From NCBI GenBank assembly GCA_025054875.1, contig JANWYS010000002.1, positions 1 to 64,000 of the forward strand: a stretch of DNA of 64,000 nucleotides, given 5' to 3'. This DNA is from Cytophagaceae bacterium. Its GTDB lineage: Bacteria; Bacteroidota; Bacteroidia; Cytophagales; Cytophagaceae. Below, piece by piece: positions 1 through 9,947 of the stretch (position 1 is the stretch's first letter; each line of letters begins with the position of its first letter). A program made the translations under genes and the position numbers. Under the pieces are notes generated by a model, which saw nothing but the letters and a program-made list of their open reading frames with translations, was not told the origin of the DNA and made no database searches.

Positions 1-1732
1 AGATTATGTTAGGAAAATTTTCCGAAATAGTAAGAATATTGTTTTCATATCGGCAGGGTATTTTTTTTCCGCAGTAGTCGTAAACGATTATCTCATGTGG
101 ATTTCTACTAATTAAATAAGAGTCAGCATTTATTCTCATAACATAATTATCCAAAAGGTTGTAAATGTGCTTATAACTGTTCATAGGGAGATGAGCGCAG
201 GAAGCATACAACTTATATTGCTCATAGAGTGCCTGACTGGCAGCTGAAAAACCGGGCTGCATGTATAGCCATGCAAATTGAAAGATTAAGTTAGTATGTG
301 AGTACGCTTCCCATATTTGGCTTTTGAGACGTGTAATGGAAGCCGGAGTTCTGGGATCAGGGTCGGTGAATGATTCTATGTCGGCGGCAAAGATTTTTCC
401 ATGAGCTAAACATGCATTTTTTACGGCGGCAAAATAGTGTGGCACATCCACATCAGGGTCTTTGGTGAGAGGAGGTCCCATGCCCCAATTTGCAAAAGTA
501 CCTACTCCATCCTGAAGTGCAACAATATCCAATGCAGGAACCGAAGATAAAAAGTCGTTATACCAACTCTGCACAACATCTGCCGGTTTCCATGGCCCAA
601 AGTAAGGCGCAATCATTACCTTTTTAGAACTGTTCTTTGACTTTGCATAGGAAGCTATATTTTGAAGCCAATTGGCCAACAAATTTCTATCGGAAGAATT
701 TTGCCAATACAAGTCATGTATTTCCTGAGGAATATACCACCCTTCAAAAGCTGGAGATGAACCAAATAGCGTCCATAGGTCGTCTATTACGGTTACGTTT
801 TTACCATTTAAGAGAGCATAATAGGCGGCATTGGCAGATGAGATTTCATCAAATTCACCATCAAAATACAAACCAACATAAACTTTCATATGGGTGTTTT
901 GGGCAGCTGTAAAAATACGGTTTATGGCCGGAAATGATGTTACACCAGACAAACCGGAAGGGGTATACCAGGCTACATTTGTCCATACGCTATATTGAAT
1001 TACAATTTGATCTATACAAACCTCTTTCATGTAGTTGAATTGTTGTTCCCACTCAGCTACGGACCATGTGCCACAAGCGCCACATGTTGCGTCGTTCCAA
1101 AGTTGAAGGAAAGCACCATTAATTTTGGCATTACCATGAGCAGGGGGTGTGTAAGTAGTGTATTGCCTGAGATTGTCAAAATAAACTGTCCCTGTGATGG
1201 GCGATGCTGTGGGATTGTAAAGATATATGCGCCAGGCGTATATTCGGTTTAAATTGAGAGTACCGGTTCCACCACCAAATTTTGTAAATGAACTATAGGG
1301 CATGACAACTTCTGTCCAAACGGTATTGCTCAAAATAGTGTTGTTAGTAAATTCAAAAATGTCCTCTCCGGATTCGAAGGGATTACCATCCATATCATTA
1401 TCTTCATACAACATAAACCGAAACTGCGGATGTTGTGTTGCTTGCCCTCTGACGTAAAGAGATAGATAATCAGGAAAAAAGGATAGGTCAAGCGTATTTG
1501 TGCCGTAACTTCTGAAAACTTCTCCATAGGCCCCCGACGAAAGGCTATAAAAAACCTGAAGACTGCTGCCCCCCTCATAGTGATGCGATGAAGATACGGC
1601 AGCAGTAAGGTTGTATATGTAATAATATCCAAATGTAGATGCGCTGAAATTATCTAACTGCTTTTCAGTAGCAGCCTCTACACGAGGTAGAAGTATGAAA
1701 AAATAACAACAAAATATTACATACATGCGCAT
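1..1732 (-). CDS. DUF4434-type secreted protein, 3' end cut by window edge
   Basis: An open frame runs from an ATG at 1732 off the left edge (about 577 residues seen). Residues 1-20 are a signal peptide ending VEA. Residues 25-190 look like a beta-sandwich, carbohydrate-binding-like domain. From about 205 (NGAFLQLW) the protein matches the DUF4434 pattern of putative glycoside-hydrolase-like TIM barrels, including the conserved GWYIPQEIHD at 331-340 whose Glu may be catalytic. The last visible residues (HEIIVYDYCGKKIPC, then ENNILTISENFP) look like the start of a T9SS type A sorting domain, so I infer export to the cell surface. It lies 35 bp behind the next secreted gene on the same strand and may be co-transcribed with it. 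The substrate is unknown. An in-frame ATG two codons later (1726) is an alternative start. Confidence 0.72.
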   Translation of the reverse strand, partial: MRMYVIFCCYFFILLPRVEAATEKQLDNFSASTFGYYYIYNLTAAVSSSHHYEGGSSLQVFYSLSSGAYGEVFRSYGTNTLDLSFFPDYLSLYVRGQATQHPQFRFMLYEDNDMDGNPFESGEDIFEFTNNTILSNTVWTEVVMPYSSFTKFGGGTGTLNLNRIYAWRIYLYNPTASPITGTVYFDNLRQYTTYTPPAHGNAKINGAFLQLWNDATCGACGTWSVAEWEQQFNYMKEVCIDQIVIQYSVWTNVAWYTPSGLSGVTSFPAINRIFTAAQNTHMKVYVGLYFDGEFDEISSANAAYYALLNGKNVTVIDDLWTLFGSSPAFEGWYIPQEIHDLYWQNSSDRNLLANWLQNIASYAKSKNSSKKVMIAPYFGPWKPADVVQSWYNDFLSSVPALDIVALQDGVGTFANWGMGPPLTKDPDVDVPHYFAAVKNACLAHGKIFAADIESFTDPDPRTPASITRLKSQIWEAYSHTNLIFQFAWLYMQPGFSAASQALYEQYKLYASCAHLPMNSYKHIYNLLDNYVMRINADSYLISRNPHEIIVYDYCGKKIPCRYENNILTISENFPNII

Positions 1733-1767
1733 ACATGTATGTAATACGAAATTCTCTTCTTTTAGGT

Positions 1768-4700
1768 TCACTCTCTCACTAATTTGTATACTTGTGAGCT
1801 GTTGCCGCTTGCAACATGAACCAGATAAATACCCGAGCATAAATTTTCTCCAAAAGTAATATCTGTATTTCCGGATACAATCTTATGGAGTAACACACGA
1901 CCATTTATATCGGATATTCTTACATGCGCTGTTTCGCCGAACATAGGAGTTATGGATATACGTGTTTGATGGGTAAATGGATTAGGCTGAATATGCACCT
2001 GAACAGGATGTCCGGAAACGCTACGCACCGGGGAGTAGGAATACCTGCCGTCAGTAGATATTTGTTTTATTCTGTAATAAATAACAGAATGAACGGGTGA
2101 AGCATCAGTAAATGTGTAGTACTGAAGGGAAGTCATATTATTACATGTTACGGAACCTATGGCAGAATATGACTGCCCATCAAAACTTTTTTCAATAACA
2201 TAGTGGCTACAGTTGATTTCGTTGAGAGTAGTCCATTGCAGGAGCACTTGTCGGTCTTCAGCAAGTGTGACATTGAAATCAACTATATCAGCATGAAGAG
2301 GTCCACATGAAGTAGGGCCTACTGTGATGGATGCTGTGAGTTGACAGCTTGTATTTACAGGGTGTGTGGCTGTGACGGTATACAGTGTAGGTGTAGCCAC
2401 ACTTACAAAAGGATTCTGAATGTTTGGATTAGAAAGGCCTGTAGCAGGCGACCAAGTGAACGTATAAGATGGCGGACTTACCACCGGACAGTTTACTCTG
2501 AATCTTGCTCCCATTTGTCTTGAACCATTCACAGGAGCCGGAGGTTGGTAGCGCCATGTTACAAAACTTGAATTTGCAGAGGTAGAGAGATTGGTAAAAG
2601 TGGCGCCATCCAGTCGTATTCCTCCGTCTATGAATCCGGCTACCGGAGTGCCGAGAGGTATAAGAGTGATGCCAAAAGCAGAAAGGGTATCGCCGTCGTT
2701 AACAGAGATAGTTTTAACGTTAGGAGCACCACTGGGGAAAGGGGCTACAGAAGGGCCTCCATTTGGCCATGCAAAAGGCCAGAAATCCCAAGGGTCATCA
2801 CGCAAGCCTGCACTAGGGTAGCTTTCATACATTGTAAGTACTGTTGACCCATTAGCCTTTAAATCCATGAAAAAGGCTCTATCCCATGAAAATCCCCCTA
2901 AGGCACCATAACTGACCTGAAGGTTACAACTGTTAGGTTGTTGGTTTACAATTGAAGCATTTAGCATACAAGTTGAAGGGTTGTAGCTAGCTACCACCGA
3001 TTCACGTATGTAAGTCGTAGCCACTACAAAAATATCCTGAACAGCATAGCAGGAAGGGTTAGAAACCTGAGTGGTACGCACGGTATATTTCCCATCACGC
3101 AATCCTGTGAAAGTATAGGTTGTGACGTTTCCTGTAAAGGTGGTTGTGGCTGTAGAGGGGGCCGGGCCAGTTATTTGATATTGAATATTTCCGAAAGGCC
3201 CTCCGGACACAGTAGCCCGCACCGTTCCATTGCGCATGCCTGTACAACTATTATTGGTAGTAGTAAGAGAAAGTCCCATACCACATGTATTACATGGACC
3301 GGATATAGTAATGGTAACTTCGCATTGAGGCTGAGCGCAACATGTAACCGCGGCACCGTTGGATTCGCGCAAGGCGCTCCAACATACCACCACACTATAG
3401 GTTCCTGCTAAAGTAGTTATGAGTGTATCGTTCGTTTGCCCGGGCATAACAGATCCGTTACGCAACCACTGAAAGGTGGTAGAAGGAGTGGGAGCATCTA
3501 CTTCGGCTTTTAACATTACTGTTTGGCCGGAGCAGATCGTAGTAGGGCCGAGAGGTTTTATTGTAGTGTATGGTGCCCTGCAATCCAGTTTGCATCCTGT
3601 ACCATTGATGGCATATTGAGCATTAAAACCAGGATCATCTTTGGGTAGATTCATCACAATAGCATCAATCACGGCACCCATTTCATAACGGAAAGATATG
3701 CTTCCGTTTCCATCGCTGTCGGCTCTGTTAAAGGCGGTTTGCACCGCATTGATGTAAGCAGTACGTGCTGCTCCGGTTATTTCAGGATACATGATCAGCA
3801 AACGATTTATGGAAGCTAATACGGTATCCCATCGAATTTGCCTGTCATAAAAGGAGTAGAAATCCCAGTTATTGGCGTTGCCACATCCTGAAGAGTTGTA
3901 GCGCGATGTTGCATAGGCTTCGTTATTGTCCAACACAGCGGTAATGGTGGCTACGCGTTGAGCATAGCATGATACACCGCCACTGTAATAAGAACCTGCC
4001 CAAAAGTTATTGCTTGTGATACCCGAAGGTAACGTATAACCCACTGATGAGATGGCTTGAGCTGCGTTAGGCCCAAGGTTGTATGCTACTGCCTGAGCTG
4101 CTTCCACTCCATAAGGATCTGGCGACATAGCTTCTACAGCAGCAAGGTTTATGTTGTTCATCATTTGCGCTCTTCTGTAAATAGACAGATCGTAAAAAGC
4201 TTTATTCATCGCGGCTACTTCCATGTTGCTATTGTATATGGGATGATACGTAGTAGCCGGCCCGGGATAACGGAAAGGTACGTAAGGAGAAATAGTTTGG
4301 TAACCTGCCAGTGTATTGTGATACGGCCCGTCATTATGGTTGTTGGCTACATGTGAGTTATATAAGGACAGATTGTTGCAACCTCTCGGATACATGCAAG
4401 GTAATGTCACGTTTGTGCCAGCCTCCACATCGTAAATGGTAGCTGGTAATACTACTCCCTGATAACTGGCAAATCCGTTTTCTTGTGCCATAGTGGCAAA
4501 CCATTGGTTCAGGCTCATTCTATCATGGCCTAATACATTGCGATAGTAATGCCATGCAACCGTCATAGCAATAGCGAAAGAAGGCCTGTTGGCGGGTATC
4601 ACTAAATATACCGGATCGCTGGCACCATAGTGATCAAAATAGCCTTGCCCCAACCTTATTTCGCCAAGGCGTTGAAAACAAGTAGTGTCAAACTTGTCTT

Positions 4701-4812
4701 GAACAGGTATTGACGGACACCCCCATATTCCACCCGGAGGAAGTTGGGCTATCGTGTCCAATGTTATTAAACCGATAGAGAGGATCAGAGTAAGTGTTAA
4801 TTTGTTATTCAT
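1768..4812 (-). CDS. Large T9SS-secreted protein with possible lysozyme-like N-terminal domain
   Basis: 1014 residues with a signal peptide (1-22). Residues 80-260 are mostly helical and contain MAQENGFASY (Glu111) and, 130 residues later, AYNLGP (243-248). These resemble the catalytic-Glu and AYNxGP motifs of lytic transglycosylases, so a peptidoglycan-active or lysozyme-like fold is possible but unproven. DSDGNGSIS at 365-373 is an EF-hand/dockerin-like calcium loop. Ig/PKD-like beta domains follow (about 420-505, 515-600), then a fibronectin-like segment and a T9SS type A sorting domain in the last 80 residues (HIQPNPF, IYLVHV). Cys-rich pairs fit an extracellular protein. The start is the only ATG ahead of a good signal peptide. 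It could equally be an adhesin with no enzymatic role. Confidence 0.7.
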   Translation of the reverse strand: MNNKLTLTLILSIGLITLDTIAQLPPGGIWGCPSIPVQDKFDTTCFQRLGEIRLGQGYFDHYGASDPVYLVIPANRPSFAIAMTVAWHYYRNVLGHDRMSLNQWFATMAQENGFASYQGVVLPATIYDVEAGTNVTLPCMYPRGCNNLSLYNSHVANNHNDGPYHNTLAGYQTISPYVPFRYPGPATTYHPIYNSNMEVAAMNKAFYDLSIYRRAQMMNNINLAAVEAMSPDPYGVEAAQAVAYNLGPNAAQAISSVGYTLPSGITSNNFWAGSYYSGGVSCYAQRVATITAVLDNNEAYATSRYNSSGCGNANNWDFYSFYDRQIRWDTVLASINRLLIMYPEITGAARTAYINAVQTAFNRADSDGNGSISFRYEMGAVIDAIVMNLPKDDPGFNAQYAINGTGCKLDCRAPYTTIKPLGPTTICSGQTVMLKAEVDAPTPSTTFQWLRNGSVMPGQTNDTLITTLAGTYSVVVCWSALRESNGAAVTCCAQPQCEVTITISGPCNTCGMGLSLTTTNNSCTGMRNGTVRATVSGGPFGNIQYQITGPAPSTATTTFTGNVTTYTFTGLRDGKYTVRTTQVSNPSCYAVQDIFVVATTYIRESVVASYNPSTCMLNASIVNQQPNSCNLQVSYGALGGFSWDRAFFMDLKANGSTVLTMYESYPSAGLRDDPWDFWPFAWPNGGPSVAPFPSGAPNVKTISVNDGDTLSAFGITLIPLGTPVAGFIDGGIRLDGATFTNLSTSANSSFVTWRYQPPAPVNGSRQMGARFRVNCPVVSPPSYTFTWSPATGLSNPNIQNPFVSVATPTLYTVTATHPVNTSCQLTASITVGPTSCGPLHADIVDFNVTLAEDRQVLLQWTTLNEINCSHYVIEKSFDGQSYSAIGSVTCNNMTSLQYYTFTDASPVHSVIYYRIKQISTDGRYSYSPVRSVSGHPVQVHIQPNPFTHQTRISITPMFGETAHVRISDINGRVLLHKIVSGNTDITFGENLCSGIYLVHVASGNSSQVYKLVRE

Positions 4813-5117
4813 AATTCAACAATCATTAGTTATATTTTTTCATGATATAATCATATTTGTTGTATAAGTACGCATATGAATATTAATTTCAAAACATTTG
4901 CTATCATGATGATTAGATTTTTGATTATGAAAGTAAAAATTCAATGTTTTGTGTTGCGCAATAAAACCAGTAAAAAAATAGGCTTTCTAACTGCTTTTTG
5001 ATTTAAAAATGGCTTTTGTTTTTCGTTTTAGTAACTTGTTCTAAAAAATATACTCTAATCCTTATTTTTTTTGTAATTTGTTTATTGCATGTTTCTACCA
5101 TGTCTTATAGCTTGGCT
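4813..5117. other. Intergenic, AT-rich, no gene
   Basis: 305 bp between two minus-strand genes. I see no ORF with coding character, RNA gene or strong hairpin. It must hold the promoter of the 1768-4812 gene, but no clear TAnnTTTG element is visible on the minus strand. Confidence 0.5.
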
Positions 5118-6938
5118 TTATAACTTGTCACCTCTTAGTAGCCTGAATTTTTTTCTTGCCTCTACGGTATATATGCTTCCGGGATATGTGGTTAGAAATT
5201 TTTGATATATTTCCATAGCTTTAGTGTAGTTTTTGAGGTTTTCCTCATAAATGTTGCCCATCATAAACAGAGCATCATCGCCGAGTATGTCATAGGGGTA
5301 AAATACAATTATTTTATTCAAAGCTGCCAGCGAACTATCGTATGCACCAATTTTTCGAAGTAGTTTGGCTTTTAGAAAATAAACTTCATCAATTATCGAG
5401 TTGGAAGCATATTTTGCTATCATTTGGTCACATTGATACAAAGCTTCAGATATTTTATTTTGGAAAAGTAGTAGGTCTATAGAGGCATATTGTTTAAGTG
5501 CTTCGGTAGTGGTATCAATTCCAATATTATCTTGAATGAGAATACTTAAATCCATTGCATCGTTAGCTATTTCTCTTGATGTAGCCAATTTTAGTACATC
5601 GAGGTGTTCCTGAGCGAGTTCAAAATCGCCTTTGTAGTAAGAGAGCTTTGCGTTGCGAAGTTTAGCCTCATGGCCGATAGGGTCTTCTTTAAAATCTTTT
5701 TCAACCTGCGAATATAAAAGAGTAGATTCCCATGGTTCGTTTTTCAACAGGTAAATATCGGCCATATCAATTTTAGCTTTTGCTTTCAGGCGTGGATCAT
5801 ATCTTGCCAATTGTATGACTTCGTTGAGTAGGAGTATAGCCGTGTCTTTTTGATCAAGGTAAAAGGCATAAAGCAAGGCCATACTTCTTCTTGCCTCGAG
5901 CGTTGCATTGTTAGTGCCCAAGTCATTTATCATGGATTTGTAATCCGATATGAGCGACTTTATCTTATTAAGGTCTACCGGGAAAGAGTTTTTTACAATT
6001 TCTTCTTTCGAACGAATAAGTTCTTTTCGCGCCTGTTCATAATACCTTCCATTGCTGTATTCTTTTGTTATGTGTTGAAAAAAATTGATTGCGCTTTCGT
6101 AATCTTTGTTTTCCATGGCTATTCTGCCTACTTCCATAAGTTTTTCGCCTTGTGTTTTATAGCGCTTGTCGAGTGCTTTGGCTTGTATAAATGCTTTACT
6201 GAAATTTTTCTTTTGGATGTTGAGCCATAACAACAATTCGTTGCATGCTACATCGTTAGCATCTTTTTGAATCTGTTCATAGAGTTTGTTCTCCAACAGG
6301 TCATAATCTTTATCATCTTTAAACGCAGATTGAAATGTATTTTTGATGTTATCCAATTGGTCGGGGTAGTTTTTGGAAAACTCTAAGAGTTCATCTATCA
6401 TCCAATCTTTTTTTCCGGTGTTGTAGTATATTGAAGCAAGGTTTAGTGTATAGAGGCTTCTGTCGTTCAATGCTTTTCGGCTGGCTAAGTAAAGCTGTGC
6501 GCTTTTTTCTTCCTTTCCGGCGCGTTTCAGATAGTCGGCTGCTTTTTCTACTTGTACAGGATTATTTTTTATGTCGGATACGATTGCAGAAAATTCTTTT
6601 TCAGATTTTTCTTCTCCGTTAACTATACACATGATGAGGTAATGGTCAATACGGTAAGTAAGATTGTCGGGCGATTGCTTCGCCATACGTTTGGACAATT
6701 TTTCGGCTTCTGCGTATTGTTTCAGATGCATTAAACATGATAGGTAATTATCATAAATGGAAGGCAAATTTTGAGTATTTTTGGAAAGTCTCTCGTAAAA
6801 GTCTTTGGCTTTTTCGTACTCCCCGTTGTCGAAATATTCATTTGCTATGCGTATGTCGTTATCTTGTGTATAACCTTTTTGCTGTGCTAGAAAGAAAACA
6901 CAATATAACAAAACGATATAATTCCAGCGTAGTATCAT
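5118..6938 (-). CDS. Secreted/periplasmic TPR protein
   Basis: 606 residues. Residues 1-24 are a signal peptide (hydrophobic stretch, cut near GYTQ). The rest is almost all tetratricopeptide repeats: the EYFDNGEYEKAKDFYERL type near 33-50, others near 280, 395, 430 and 535-590, where consecutive copies read AYDSSLAALNKI and NYTKAMEIYQKF. TPR solenoids bind other proteins. In Bacteroidota such periplasmic or outer-membrane-attached proteins are often scaffolds for envelope complexes, but no partner can be named. It is transcribed alone, between the T9SS cargo and clpB, and a strong dyad sits just upstream of its start. Confidence 0.8.
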   Translation of the reverse strand: MILRWNYIVLLYCVFFLAQQKGYTQDNDIRIANEYFDNGEYEKAKDFYERLSKNTQNLPSIYDNYLSCLMHLKQYAEAEKLSKRMAKQSPDNLTYRIDHYLIMCIVNGEEKSEKEFSAIVSDIKNNPVQVEKAADYLKRAGKEEKSAQLYLASRKALNDRSLYTLNLASIYYNTGKKDWMIDELLEFSKNYPDQLDNIKNTFQSAFKDDKDYDLLENKLYEQIQKDANDVACNELLLWLNIQKKNFSKAFIQAKALDKRYKTQGEKLMEVGRIAMENKDYESAINFFQHITKEYSNGRYYEQARKELIRSKEEIVKNSFPVDLNKIKSLISDYKSMINDLGTNNATLEARRSMALLYAFYLDQKDTAILLLNEVIQLARYDPRLKAKAKIDMADIYLLKNEPWESTLLYSQVEKDFKEDPIGHEAKLRNAKLSYYKGDFELAQEHLDVLKLATSREIANDAMDLSILIQDNIGIDTTTEALKQYASIDLLLFQNKISEALYQCDQMIAKYASNSIIDEVYFLKAKLLRKIGAYDSSLAALNKIIVFYPYDILGDDALFMMGNIYEENLKNYTKAMEIYQKFLTTYPGSIYTVEARKKFRLLRGDKL

Positions 6939-6948
6939 ATAACAGTAA

Positions 6949-6984
6949 ACTCCATCTAAGATAGTAAATTTATCTTAATGGAGT
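6949..6984 (-). promoter_or_regulatory. Hairpin/dyad in the leader of the TPR gene
   Basis: Left arm 6949-6963 pairs with right arm 6971-6984 over 14 bp with one bulged C, leaving a 7-nt loop. It ends 11 bp before the TPR gene start, so it lies in the leader or over the promoter. It has no T-run, so it does not look like a terminator. It may be an operator or a translation-control hairpin. Confidence 0.4.
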
Positions 6985-7006
6985 AAAGTAGAATTAGAAA
7001 ACACTT

Positions 7007-7032
7007 CACCTCTTTTATATGAGAAAGAGGTG
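7007..7032 (-). terminator. Possible clpB terminator hairpin
   Basis: CACCTCTTT (7007-7015) pairs with AAAGAGGTG (7024-7032) over an 8-nt loop, 144 bp downstream of the clpB stop. On the minus strand it is followed by GAAGTGTTTTC, a weak T-run. Confidence 0.35.
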
Positions 7033-7175
7033 CTTTTGAAATTTCATTCTGTTGTTACTAATGCATAGCACTAGTGAACTTTGCCTGCAAATTTTTATAG
7101 CCAGCCACTTGGATGCCTTCACGTCCATGAATTCATTCTAATATACAACTCAGGTTCATGCAATTGTAGTACAGT

Positions 7176-9794
7176 CTAATTGAGTTGCTCCACTTTTTCT
7201 ATATTTTGAAACTTTACTTTACCATCTTCAACATCTGCTAAAATCATGGAGTCTTTTTTAATGTTTCCGGCAAGTATCTCCTTGGACAGCTGATTTAATA
7301 GCAGGCGTTGCATTACACGCTTCAACGGCCTTGCGCCAAATTGCGGGTCATATCCTTCTCGTGCTAATAATTCACATAAAGCATCGGTAGCTTCAATTTG
7401 TATATCTGATTCTGCAAGGCGCTTCTTTATGGCATTTAACTGTAAGTCTACAATTTTTCGTATTTCGTTTTTAGATAATGGTTTGAACATTATAATTTCA
7501 TCTATCCTGTTCAGAAATTCAGGACGTATGGTTTTTTTGAGATATTCTAATACTTGCTCTTTCGTTTTATCCATGATTTCAAGTTGCTCAAACACATCTT
7601 TATTTTCGAAACCTTCAAAGTTTTCTTGTATGATGTGTGAGCCAATATTGGAAGTCATGATGATAATGGTGTTTTTAAAATTAGCTACACGCCCTTTGTT
7701 GTCGGTAAGCCTTCCATCGTCCAGTACCTGTAAGAGTATGTTGAATACATCGGGATGCGCTTTTTCAATTTCATCGAGCAACACCACGGAATAGGGTTTT
7801 CTGCGCACGGCCTCTGTGAGTTGTCCGCCCTCATCATATCCTACGTATCCGGGGGGGGCACCTACGAGTCGGCTTACGGAGTGGCGCTCCTGATATTCAC
7901 TCATATCAATACGAACCATAGCGTTTTCATCATTAAAGAGAAAGTCAGCAAGGGCTTTGGCAAGTTCAGTTTTACCCACGCCGGTGGTTCCCATAAATAT
8001 AAATGAACCGATTGGACGTTTGGGATCTTGCAACCCTGCACGGCTTCGCCGCACAGCATCGGAGAGTGCATTAATGGCATCCTGCTGTCCTGCGACGCGC
8101 TTGCTAAGTTCCGCCTCTAAGTTTAATAATTTTTCTCGGTCACTTTGAAGCATCTTGGCGACAGGTATACCTGTCCATTTAGCTACCACTTCTGCAATGT
8201 CTTCAGAGGTGACTTCCTCTTTCAGCATGGTACTCTCCATAGAGTTTATTTGTTGCTGAAGCTGGGCTAATTTATTTTCGCTTTCCCGTATTTTTCCATA
8301 ACGCAATTCTGCAACTTTTCCGTAATCGCCGGCACGTTCTGCCTGCTCTGCTTCATATTTGTAGCGTTCAATGTTTTCTTTTTCCTTTTGTATGGCTTCT
8401 ATGATACTTTTTTCGGTTTGCCACTTGGCTCTCATTTGGTTGCGTACCTCATTGAGCTCAGCGATTTCCTTAGAGAGAATATTTTCCTTTTCTACATCGT
8501 TCTCTCTTCTTATGGCTTCGCGCTCTATTTCGAGTTGCATAATTTTGCGCTGTACCTCATCGAGCTCTTCAGGTAAAGAGTCAATTTCTATACGAAGTTT
8601 GGAGGCCGCTTCATCCATCAGGTCTATAGCCTTGTCGGGTAGGAAGCGATCAGAGATGTAGCGATGTGAGAGCTCTACCGCCGCAATGATGGCATCGTCT
8701 TTTATGCGTACTCCATGATGCACTTCATACTTGTTTTTTATACCTCTGAGTATGGATATAGCATCCTGTACATCTGGTTCATCTACCATTACAGCCTGGA
8801 ATCGGCGTTCCAGAGCTTTGTCTTTTTCTATGTATTTTTGATATTCTTTAAGTGTGGTGGCGCCAATAGCATGAAGTTCACCACGTGCAAGAGCAGGTTT
8901 AAGCAGGTTTGCAGCATCCATTGCTCCCTCGCCACCGGCTCCGGCACCGATTAATGTGTGAATTTCATCAATAAATAAGATGATTTCTCCTTCCGAGTCG
9001 GTTACTTCTTTTATCACTGCTTTCAACCTTTCCTCAAACTCTCCTTTGTATTTAGCACCTGCCACAAGCAAGCCCATATCCAATGAGATGATAGTTTTGG
9101 TTTTCAGGTTTTCAGGTACGTCTCCCTGAACAATACGCTGAGCAAGGCCTTCTACTATGGCGGTTTTACCAACACCCGGTTCACCCAAAAGTATAGGATT
9201 GTTCTTTGTACGGCGTGACAAGATTTGCAACACTCTGCGTATTTCTTCGTCACGACCTATCACAGGATCTATTTTTCCGGCTTTAGCCAATTCATTCAGA
9301 TTTTTCGAATAGCGTTCTAAAGAGCGGTATTTCCCTTCGGCGTTTTGGTCAGTAACTCTTGCGTTGCCACGAAGTTCCTTAATTGCAGCTTTTAATTCTT
9401 TTTCATTAAATCCGCAATCTTTCAGCAATAAAGCTGTTTTGTCTTTTCCGGCCAATAATCCCAATAATATATGTTCTACTGCCACATATTCATCGCCAAA
9501 TTCTTTCAGGTAAGATGCAGCTTTGTTCAACGCATTGAAGGCATCTGTAGCCAAATAGGGATCACCACCACTCACTTTCGGATAGGATTGTATTATTTCA
9601 TTTAGCCTATCGGTAAGCAGTTTTCTGTTAATGCTGAGTTTTTTAACTATAAATGAAAACAAACTTTCCTCATTTGTAATGAGTGCCTGCAATAAATGGC
9701 CTGTGTCTACAGCTTGCTGACCATTGCTTGCAGCTATCTCCGTAGCTTTTTGTACTACGCCTTGTGCTTTAATGGTATAATTGTTAAAGTTCAT
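7176..9794 (-). CDS. clpB: ATP-dependent disaggregase ClpB
   Basis: 872 residues, full length for ClpB. It shows the N-terminal Clp repeat domain (1-150), nucleotide-binding domain 1 with Walker A GEPGVGKT (near 205) and Walker B LFIDEIHT, the long middle coiled coil (about 400-525, rich in Glu/Lys/Arg) that distinguishes ClpB from ClpA/ClpC, and domain 2 with Walker A GTTGVGKT (near 605), Walker [12 protein letters not shown] and the FNRIDE sensor region. ClpB is a cytoplasmic hexamer that extracts polypeptides from aggregates together with DnaK. It is monocistronic here. Heat-shock control is expected, but no sigma-factor element was recognised upstream. Confidence 0.98.
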   Translation of the reverse strand: MNFNNYTIKAQGVVQKATEIAASNGQQAVDTGHLLQALITNEESLFSFIVKKLSINRKLLTDRLNEIIQSYPKVSGGDPYLATDAFNALNKAASYLKEFGDEYVAVEHILLGLLAGKDKTALLLKDCGFNEKELKAAIKELRGNARVTDQNAEGKYRSLERYSKNLNELAKAGKIDPVIGRDEEIRRVLQILSRRTKNNPILLGEPGVGKTAIVEGLAQRIVQGDVPENLKTKTIISLDMGLLVAGAKYKGEFEERLKAVIKEVTDSEGEIILFIDEIHTLIGAGAGGEGAMDAANLLKPALARGELHAIGATTLKEYQKYIEKDKALERRFQAVMVDEPDVQDAISILRGIKNKYEVHHGVRIKDDAIIAAVELSHRYISDRFLPDKAIDLMDEAASKLRIEIDSLPEELDEVQRKIMQLEIEREAIRRENDVEKENILSKEIAELNEVRNQMRAKWQTEKSIIEAIQKEKENIERYKYEAEQAERAGDYGKVAELRYGKIRESENKLAQLQQQINSMESTMLKEEVTSEDIAEVVAKWTGIPVAKMLQSDREKLLNLEAELSKRVAGQQDAINALSDAVRRSRAGLQDPKRPIGSFIFMGTTGVGKTELAKALADFLFNDENAMVRIDMSEYQERHSVSRLVGAPPGYVGYDEGGQLTEAVRRKPYSVVLLDEIEKAHPDVFNILLQVLDDGRLTDNKGRVANFKNTIIIMTSNIGSHIIQENFEGFENKDVFEQLEIMDKTKEQVLEYLKKTIRPEFLNRIDEIIMFKPLSKNEIRKIVDLQLNAIKKRLAESDIQIEATDALCELLAREGYDPQFGARPLKRVMQRLLLNQLSKEILAGNIKKDSMILADVEDGKVKFQNIEKVEQLN

Positions 9795-9947
9795 ACGAGT
9801 AATATACAGATGTTATGCTATGAAAATAACAAACTTTTTACCAGTCGAGTTTATGATGAATGTTAAGGTCATTCTGTCGTATTTGAAAGTTGTATTGCAT
9901 CATACATCATGAAAAAAAATCCGAAAATCCCATTGTCTCTGATTATT

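Noticed and set aside
1330-1632. 100-residue minus-strand ORF
   Set aside because: Lies in another frame inside the DUF4434-type gene, which is open over the whole region.
5850-6230. 126-residue antisense ORF over the TPR gene
   Set aside because: Low-complexity Phe/Tyr/Ile-rich translation opposite a clear TPR protein.
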